Positions 59,086 through 64,000 of a stretch of DNA of 64,000 nt are shown here, piece after piece. This stretch comes from JADHLJ01 sp038116915 (GTDB lineage: Bacteria > Pseudomonadota > Alphaproteobacteria > Thalassobaculales > Thalassobaculaceae), in NCBI GenBank assembly GCA_038116915.1, contig JAYOEU010000002.1, forward strand, positions 67,543-131,542, read 5' to 3'. Under the pieces are notes generated by a model. The model saw nothing but the letters and a program-made list of their open reading frames with translations, searched no databases and had not been told where the DNA came from. The translations under genes and the position numbers were made by a program. Numbering within the stretch: the stretch's first letter is position 1; every line of letters begins with the position of its first letter.

Positions 59086-60414
59086 GTGCCGGTGACACTC
59101 GAAATTGGGCTGCTGGACCAAGGGGACATCGCAACAATCGCTGCAATTCTGGTCCTTATCCTTCTGTCTGCGTTCTTTTCCGGGTCGGAGACCGCGCTGA
59201 CCGCTGCATCGGAAGCCCGGATCCATCAATTGTCGTTGCGCGGCCAAAAGCGGGCCAAAACTGTGCTTCGTCTGCGTGAGCGCAACGAAACCCTGATCGG
59301 CTCGATTCTGATCGGCAACAACATAACCAATATCTGCGCCTCGGCGCTTGCCACAAGCCTCATGATCACGTTGTTCGGCGAAGCCGGTGTCGCGTACGCA
59401 ACCCTGGGTATGACCATTCTGGTCGTGATTTTCGCCGAAGTGATGCCGAAGACCTATGCGATCAACAATGCCGATCGTTCGGCTCTCGCGGTAGCGCCCC
59501 TGGTCAATGCATTGGTGTGGCTTCTCAAACCCTTCAGCATCGCGGTCCGCTGGATTGTTCTCGGTGTTCTGAAGCTGTTCGGTGTGCGGACACTGGCAAT
59601 GGTTGATGAGGAAAAACACGAGGAAGAGCTGCGCGGGATGATCGATCTGCACCGCGGATCGGGACCGGATGTCAGCGAGGAACGGGCGATGCTGCGCAGC
59701 ATTCTCGATCTGGGCGAAGTCTGGGTGGAAGAGATCATGACCCACCGCCGCAATGTGGCGATGATCGATGCCGACCTGCCGCTTGAGACCATCCTGGACG
59801 AGGCGATGGAAAGCCCCTACACCCGGATCCCGCTCTACCGCGGCAATCAGGATGAGATTATCGGCATTCTGCACGGCAAAGCGTTGCTGCGGGCAATCCG
59901 TGGTCACGATGGCGAGGATCCCGCGAACCTCGATATCGAGAAAATCGCGACCCCGCCTTGGTTCATTCCGGAATCGAACAATCTGCTTGATCAGCTCCAG
60001 GAGTTCCGGGCCCGGCGTGAACATTTCGCGGTCGTCGTGGATGAATACGGAACTTTTCAGGGGGTTGTGACCCTGGAGGATATTCTCGAGGAAATCGTCG
60101 GGGAAATTGATGACGAGCACGACATTTCGGTCCCGGGCCTGCGTGTTCAGTCGGACGGCTCCTACCTGGTGAACGGCACCGTCACCATCCGAGACCTTAA
60201 CCGGGAATTGGATTGGCGATTGCCCGATGAGGATGCATCGACCATAGCGGGACTGGTGCTCCATGAGGCCCGGGTGATTCCTAATGTTGGTCAGGAATTC
60301 CTGTTTCACGGCTTTCGGTTCAAGATCCTTCGGCGGCAGCGCAATCAGATTACGCAAATTCGCATCTGGAAAGTCGAACCGAGTTCGGAGAAGGCGGGAG
60401 CCGATCAGGCCTGA
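59086..60414 (+). CDS. HlyC/CorC family membrane protein (CNNM-CBS)
   Basis: The 442-residue protein has an N-terminal CNNM/DUF21 membrane domain with about four helices, including LLSAFFSGSETALTAASEARI and IGNNITNICASALATSL. Next come two CBS domains (about 205-330: MTHRRNVAMIDADLPLETI, FVVVDEYGTFQGVVTLEDILEEIVGEI-like) and a CorC_HlyC domain at the C-terminus. Related proteins (MpfA, YfjD) export or regulate Mg2+ or other divalent metals. The start is GTG at 59086, 6 bases after aroB, so it probably joins the aroKB transcript; this position is common in alphaproteobacteria. Confidence 0.92.
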   Translation: MPVTLEIGLLDQGDIATIAAILVLILLSAFFSGSETALTAASEARIHQLSLRGQKRAKTVLRLRERNETLIGSILIGNNITNICASALATSLMITLFGEAGVAYATLGMTILVVIFAEVMPKTYAINNADRSALAVAPLVNALVWLLKPFSIAVRWIVLGVLKLFGVRTLAMVDEEKHEEELRGMIDLHRGSGPDVSEERAMLRSILDLGEVWVEEIMTHRRNVAMIDADLPLETILDEAMESPYTRIPLYRGNQDEIIGILHGKALLRAIRGHDGEDPANLDIEKIATPPWFIPESNNLLDQLQEFRARREHFAVVVDEYGTFQGVVTLEDILEEIVGEIDDEHDISVPGLRVQSDGSYLVNGTVTIRDLNRELDWRLPDEDASTIAGLVLHEARVIPNVGQEFLFHGFRFKILRRQRNQITQIRIWKVEPSSEKAGADQA

Positions 60415-60533
60415 TCAATCATGGCGATGGCCGGTCATCTCCGCTAGAGTCCGCCCAGGACGCAGGCGCGGGGTGAAACCACGACCGAATCGAGCCTCGT
60501 ATTTTGTCCGGAAACAGTATCGAGGGAGCGGGG

Positions 60534-60962
60534 ATGCGCAGAATCATGCCGGATGTGGTTGGCTCTCATCCACTTACGACGATTTCCCCCGACAGCTTGG
60601 TGATAGAAGCCGTGAAACTCATGGCGGAGCGCCGGATCGGCGCCATTCTCGTGACCCGGGAACAGCAGCTTGTCGGTATCATCACCGAACGCGATATCGT
60701 GTTCCGCGTGGTCGCGGCCAAACGCGATCCCGAGACCACGTTGGTCTCCGACGTCATGACCGCGGACCCGGATGTCATTGCGCCGGGCGAGGACGTGATG
60801 AGCGGGCTCGAACGCATGCAAAGCGGCGGCTACCGTCATCTGCCGGTGGTTGATGACGGCGCGCTCGTTGGAATCGTATCCATCCGGGACATCTATGCCA
60901 GTGTTCGCGCCGAGCTCGAGGAAGCGGTGATCGAACGGGATGCGTTTCTTTCCAGTGGATAG
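60534..60962 (+). CDS. CBS domain-containing protein
   Basis: The 142-residue protein consists of two CBS motifs: VVGSHPLTTISPDSLVIEAVKLMAERRIGAILVT and LVSDVMTADPDVIAPGEDVMSGLERMQSGGYRHLPVVDDGALVGIVSIRDIYASVRAELEE in pieces. Such proteins bind adenine nucleotides and often regulate a partner enzyme. GAGGGAGCG precedes the ATG at 60534. It is not fused to another domain, and no obvious partner lies beside it. Confidence 0.88.
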   Translation: MRRIMPDVVGSHPLTTISPDSLVIEAVKLMAERRIGAILVTREQQLVGIITERDIVFRVVAAKRDPETTLVSDVMTADPDVIAPGEDVMSGLERMQSGGYRHLPVVDDGALVGIVSIRDIYASVRAELEEAVIERDAFLSSG

Positions 60963-61081
60963 TCCGGAAGTCCGTCGTCAGACGAGTCAAACCCGAGGTT
61001 GACCGGATTTGGCGAGGGACTATCTTCACGGTAATCCGGCGGTTAGCCGGCCGTCCACGCCCGCTTCTAGGAATTTCTTTC

Positions 61082-61672
61082 ATGCCTCTTTCTCCCGCCG
61101 CGCCGCGAGAGCCTCTGCATATCCGAACGGTGACCTGTAAGGGATATCTGCGCGAAGATGGACTGTGGGATATCGAAGGCCATTTGACCGACGAGAAAAC
61201 CTATGGTTTCGACAATGAGCATCGCGGCCATGTCGAGCCTGGCAACCCAGTTCATGACATGTGGATCCGTCTTACCGTGGACAATGATTTCCTGGTTCGG
61301 GACGCCGAAGCGGCCACCGAGGCCAGCCCCTATTCAATCTGTCCGAATATCACGGTGAACTTCGAGCGGCTGAAGGGCCTGACCATCGGTCCGGGTTGGC
61401 GCAAGCGGGTTCACGAGCGGCTCGGCGGGGTACATGGATGCACGCATCTTGTGGAACTGCTCGGGCCGATTGCGACGACGGCCTATCAGACGATCCATTC
61501 AGCCAAGGCGCGAGCCCGGCGCGAGGCACGGATGGCCAACGATGACCCGCGTGAACAGCCGGCCAGCGGTAGCGGTCGTCCTCGTTTGCTCAACACTTGT
61601 CATGCCTTCGGTGAATCGAGTCCGGTCGTAAAGAAATACTGGCCGGACTTCTACAAGGCGCCGTCCGCCTGA
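61082..61672 (+). CDS. DUF2889 domain-containing protein
   Basis: The 196-residue protein matches the DUF2889 family of unknown function. It starts with IRTVTCKGYLREDGLWDIEGHLTDEKTY near residue 14, then has PGNPVHDMWIRLTVDNDFLVRDAEAATEASPYSICP, IGPGWRKRVHERLGGVHGCTHLVELLGPIATTAYQTI, and a polar C-terminus ending in CHAFGESSPVVKKYWPDFY. The conserved Cys/His residues (ICPNI, GCTHL, CHAF) may bind a metal. It is preceded by a weak ribosome-binding site and has no obvious operon. Confidence 0.85.
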   Translation: MPLSPAAPREPLHIRTVTCKGYLREDGLWDIEGHLTDEKTYGFDNEHRGHVEPGNPVHDMWIRLTVDNDFLVRDAEAATEASPYSICPNITVNFERLKGLTIGPGWRKRVHERLGGVHGCTHLVELLGPIATTAYQTIHSAKARARREARMANDDPREQPASGSGRPRLLNTCHAFGESSPVVKKYWPDFYKAPSA

Positions 61673-61690
61673 TCCTACGGACGGCTCATA

Positions 61691-61993
61691 TTACCGTTGC
61701 CCGAAAATTTCACGGAGGGTCGGTTCGATGCCGATCGCGCCGACAGTCCCGGTCGGGCGCCCGGATAGATGGGCTTGGCTCGACGCCAGCGTTTGCTCCA
61801 TCAACTCGGCAAGCTTTTGAAAATAGGCGAGCACAAACACGCGAACTGCGGATGTCGTTGAGGTTTTCCCTCGCCATCCGTCGATTTCCGTCGCCAATTC
61901 GTTGATCGACCTGTCTTCACGCTCGGATATGGAGGCGAGTGCGCTCCACATGGATGGCTCAAGCCGCATGCTGGTGCGGCGCGACCCGACCAT
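61691..61993 (-). CDS. Ribbon-helix-helix domain protein
   Basis: The 100-residue protein resembles the RHH_4 (ribbon-helix-helix) family: SMRLEPSMWSALASISEREDRSINELATEIDGW is the beta-strand and two-helix core, and SAVRVFVLAYFQKLAE follows. Such proteins bind DNA as dimers. The ATG at 61993 starts closest to the core. A TTG at 62020 would add nine residues and has no better ribosome-binding site. It is divergent from nothing close and has no toxin-type partner gene. Confidence 0.72.
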   Translation of the reverse strand: MVGSRRTSMRLEPSMWSALASISEREDRSINELATEIDGWRGKTSTTSAVRVFVLAYFQKLAELMEQTLASSQAHLSGRPTGTVGAIGIEPTLREIFGQR

Positions 61994-62112
61994 TACGTTT
62001 TTGCTAACTAGTGTTGACAAGGGTCACCCGGGTACGTTGCGGGATGACGAAGCCACGTAAAACGTGCTTCGAATTTAAGGAAAACCTACAGAGTCATGCA
62101 AATTTTGCAACC

Positions 62113-62138
62113 ATAAAAAGACAAGTTTAAATCTTGTC
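62113..62138 (-). terminator. Rho-independent terminator after bolA
   Basis: On the minus strand, GACAAG and CTTGTC form a 6-bp stem around ATTTAAA and are followed by TTTTT. On the plus strand the arms are 62120-62125 and 62133-62138. It lies about 50 bases past the bolA stop and is in the right place to end its transcript. Confidence 0.7.
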
Positions 62139-62188
62139 CATTGTTAGTTGCGGTCGATCGACTGAAAAATCTTTTAGTTTTCGTCGGC

Positions 62189-62449
62189 TTATCGCGCCGA
62201 CGCGCTGATGCTGAGCGCGTGGACCGGCCCCGCCAGTTCCTCGGCCAGAATTTTGTTGATCCGGCGCTGTGCTGCGAGGCGGTTTTGCCCTTCGAACGCA
62301 GCCGATACCACGACAACTTTGAAATGCGTCTCCCCTTCGGGGCGGGCGCCAATATGTCCGGCATGCAAATGGGACTCATCGATAATCTCCAGATGGCTGG
62401 GCGACAACTCGGCGGTCAGCTTGTTCCGGATGGACTGCGCGACGGACAT
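62189..62449 (-). CDS. BolA family protein
   Basis: BolA-like proteins bind [2Fe-2S] clusters together with monothiol glutaredoxins and may also bind DNA. The 86-residue product has SPSHLEIIDESHLHAGHIGARPEGETHFKVVVVSAAFEGQNRLAAQRRINKILAEEL in pieces, with the conserved His in HLHAGH and FKV segments near residues 28-45. The ATG at 62449 gives the normal family N-terminus and has AAGAGAAC upstream. The open frame continues upstream to 62515 but is not protein-like. It is divergent from the J-domain protein gene, with starts 33 bases apart. Confidence 0.92.
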   Translation of the reverse strand: MSVAQSIRNKLTAELSPSHLEIIDESHLHAGHIGARPEGETHFKVVVVSAAFEGQNRLAAQRRINKILAEELAGPVHALSISASAR

Positions 62450-62482
62450 GGTGCGTTCTCTTTCGGCTTTGGCTATGGTGTG

Positions 62483-63154
62483 ATGTTGAATGACACGCGT
62501 GTGCGTCGCGGGCAAGGCTTCGTGGACGCATCTGAAACCGGGACCGGCTCTTTGGCGCGAGCAAGAAAATACAGTGCGGGACGCGACGGAGCCGAGGCTT
62601 TACGTCTTGAAGGCCTCGACGTCGGCGTGTCGACACGTTTTTGCGACGTCGAGGGCTGTACCGAGGAAGCGCAACATCGGGCGCCCAAGTCACCAGGCCG
62701 CCTGACCGACTATTTCTGGTTCTGCCTTGAACACGTGCGAACCTACAATAAATCCTGGAACTACTACGCGAACATGTCTGATGACGAGGTGGAGGCCGCG
62801 ATTCGCAGGGCCACCACCTGGGAACGTCCGAGTTGGCGGTTTGGGGCCCGCCGCAACGATGGACGAGCATTCGACCCTTCAAGATTCAGGGACGATTTCG
62901 GATTGTTCGACGAGGAGCGCCCCGGCGGTTCGGCGGGGTCCAAATCCGAGCGTCGGAATACCGCGACACCCGAGGCACGGGCGGCGGCGGTGATGGGGCT
63001 AACGCTCCCGGTGACGATGCAGGAACTCAAGGTCCGGTACAAGGAATTGGCCAAACTCAATCATCCGGATCGCAATGGTGGTGACAAGGAAGCGGAAGAG
63101 AGGTTGAAATTGATCAACGAGGCCTATACGACACTCAAGCGCTTTCTTAACTAG
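62483..63154 (+). CDS. J-domain (DnaJ-like) co-chaperone
   Basis: The 223-residue protein ends with a J domain: LPVTMQELKVRYKELAKLNHPDRNGGDKEAEERLKLINEAYTTLKRFL in pieces, with the His-Pro-Asp motif at 194-196. This motif activates DnaK ATPase. The N-terminal part has FCDVEGCTEEAQHRAPKSP and YFWFCLEHVRTYNKSWNYYANMSDDEVEAAIRRATTWERPSW, a Cys-containing segment known in alphaproteobacterial J proteins. The start is uncertain: ATG at 62483 is used here, but in-frame GTG/TTG codons down to about 62554 give an equally good N-terminus. It precedes cobS by 69 bases. Confidence 0.85.
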   Translation: MLNDTRVRRGQGFVDASETGTGSLARARKYSAGRDGAEALRLEGLDVGVSTRFCDVEGCTEEAQHRAPKSPGRLTDYFWFCLEHVRTYNKSWNYYANMSDDEVEAAIRRATTWERPSWRFGARRNDGRAFDPSRFRDDFGLFDEERPGGSAGSKSERRNTATPEARAAAVMGLTLPVTMQELKVRYKELAKLNHPDRNGGDKEAEERLKLINEAYTTLKRFLN

Positions 63155-63223
63155 GCGAGGGCCGCCGAATTTCGATCCCGGGACCAGGCGGTCAATATCA
63201 TTCCAACAACACTGGAAATGGCC

Positions 63224-64000
63224 ATGTCGGCAGCACACATCTATGAGCGGAAGCCCGCGCACCATATCGAGAAACCGGACACCGAGATTTCGGTCCGCGA
63301 GGTCTTTGGCATCGACATCGACATGAAAGCGCCGGCCTTCTCGGAAGCGAGCGAGTATGTCCCGCTTCTGGACGAAGCCTATCTCTTCGATCAGGAAACC
63401 ACACTGGCGATCCTCGCCGGGTTCACCCATAACCGCCGGGTGATGATCCAGGGCTATCACGGCACCGGAAAGTCGACCCATATCGAACAGGTCGCCGCGC
63501 GGCTGAACTGGCCCTGTGTCCGGGTCAATTTGGATAGTCATATCAGTCGCATCGACCTTGTGGGCAAGGACGCGATCGTGCTCCGCGACGGGAAGCAGGT
63601 CACCGAGTTCCGCGAGGGCATTCTGCCCTGGTCGCTGCAAAATCCGGTGGCGCTGGTCTTTGACGAATACGACGCCGGACGCGCCGACGTGATGTTCGTG
63701 ATCCAGCGGGTCCTGGAGCAGGACGGTCGGATGACTCTGCTGGACACCAACAAGGTGATCACCCCGAACCCGTATTTCCGGCTGTTCTCCACCGCCAATA
63801 CGGTCGGTCTCGGCGATACGACCGGGCTCTATCACGGCACGCAGCAGATCAACCAGGGTCAGATGGACCGGTGGAACATCGTCACCACCCTCAACTATCT
63901 CGGCCACGAGGCGGAGTCGGGAATCGTGCTGGCGAAGTCTCCAAGCTACGACAGCGCCGAGGGCCGCAAGACGATCTCGAACATGGTCGCGCTCGCCGAT
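63224..64000 (+). CDS. cobS: Cobaltochelatase subunit CobS (partial, runs off window)
   Basis: CobS is the AAA+ ATPase that, with CobT and CobN, inserts cobalt into hydrogenobyrinic acid a,c-diamide in aerobic B12 synthesis. The 259 residues seen have SVREVFGIDIDMKAPAFSEASEYVPLLD near residue 22, Walker A GYHGTGKST at 77-85, LDSHISRIDLVGKDAIV near residue 105, and Walker B ALVFDEYDAGRADVMFVIQRVLEQDG near residue 143. About 70 C-terminal residues are missing. ATG at 63224 or 63218 is possible. B12 made here would be used by the split MetH of this window. No other cob gene is seen. Confidence 0.95.
   Translation, partial: MSAAHIYERKPAHHIEKPDTEISVREVFGIDIDMKAPAFSEASEYVPLLDEAYLFDQETTLAILAGFTHNRRVMIQGYHGTGKSTHIEQVAARLNWPCVRVNLDSHISRIDLVGKDAIVLRDGKQVTEFREGILPWSLQNPVALVFDEYDAGRADVMFVIQRVLEQDGRMTLLDTNKVITPNPYFRLFSTANTVGLGDTTGLYHGTQQINQGQMDRWNIVTTLNYLGHEAESGIVLAKSPSYDSAEGRKTISNMVALAD

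Noticed and set aside
61691..61993. Antitoxin of a toxin-antitoxin pair
   Set aside because: The ribbon-helix-helix protein has no adjacent small toxin-like gene; neighbours are a DUF2889 protein and bolA, each with its own context.
1..64000. tRNA, rRNA, CRISPR array or insertion sequence
   Set aside because: Nothing resembling regularly spaced repeats, transposases or terminal inverted repeats was found, and no tRNA-like cloverleaf ending in CCA was evident by eye. A tRNAscan or Infernal run would settle the RNA question.

Overview
The window is a GC-rich, densely packed chromosomal segment from an alphaproteobacterium, most likely a free-living member of Rhodospirillales or a related order. 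The evidence is the gene repertoire (split MetH, cobaltochelatase CobS, BolA, a DnaJ-type protein, two branched-chain-type ABC cassettes) and the run accA - xerD - secreted protein - aroK - aroB - CorC-like protein. I saw no rRNA, tRNA, CRISPR array, insertion sequence or prophage. Both ends cut a gene: a cyclopropane fatty acid synthase at base 1 and cobS at base 64000.

Layout. 0-10 kb: lipid, redox and tRNA-modification genes (cfa, an SDR, mnmC, chaN-like, tcuA-like), then a uracil-DNA glycosylase-family protein, a pirin and an enolase-superfamily enzyme. 10-23 kb: two ABC uptake systems of the branched-chain amino acid type (livHMGF without a binding protein, and livGFHMK with one), with an acyl-CoA dehydrogenase, an EamA exporter, a rhodanese and an SDR between them. 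23-27 kb: ridA, thrS, infC (apparently starting at ATC) and hemH. 27-34 kb, minus strand: a large hybrid histidine kinase broken by one in-frame TAG, and a catabolic-looking trio of SDR, LLM flavin oxidoreductase and alpha/beta hydrolase.

34-40.5 kb is the best-defined regulon. An ArsR-methyltransferase fusion regulator is preceded by a near-consensus promoter that runs into an inverted repeat. It is followed by metF, a degenerate homocysteine-methyltransferase-like protein without the zinc cysteines, and MetH split into two proteins. All junctions overlap by one to four bases. 40.5-45.6 kb looks like a sugar or surface-glycan locus: an asparagine-synthetase-like protein lacking the N-terminal cysteine, divergent from an epimerase, a SpsF-like nucleotidyltransferase, an unknown 121-residue protein and a methyltransferase.

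45.6-64 kb is mostly housekeeping: comF, mmsB, a family III CoA-transferase, GST, grxC, a nitrilase-family amidase, a surface-carbohydrate protein, accA, xerD, aroK/aroB, a CorC-like protein, CBS and DUF2889 proteins, an RHH protein, bolA, a J-domain protein and cobS.

The items I rate most worth a second look are the pseudo-enzyme inside the methionine operon, the Cys-less asparagine-synthetase homologue with its sugar cluster, the amber-interrupted kinase, the ATC start of infC, and a TGTATACA palindrome shared by two distant catabolic or uptake promoters.
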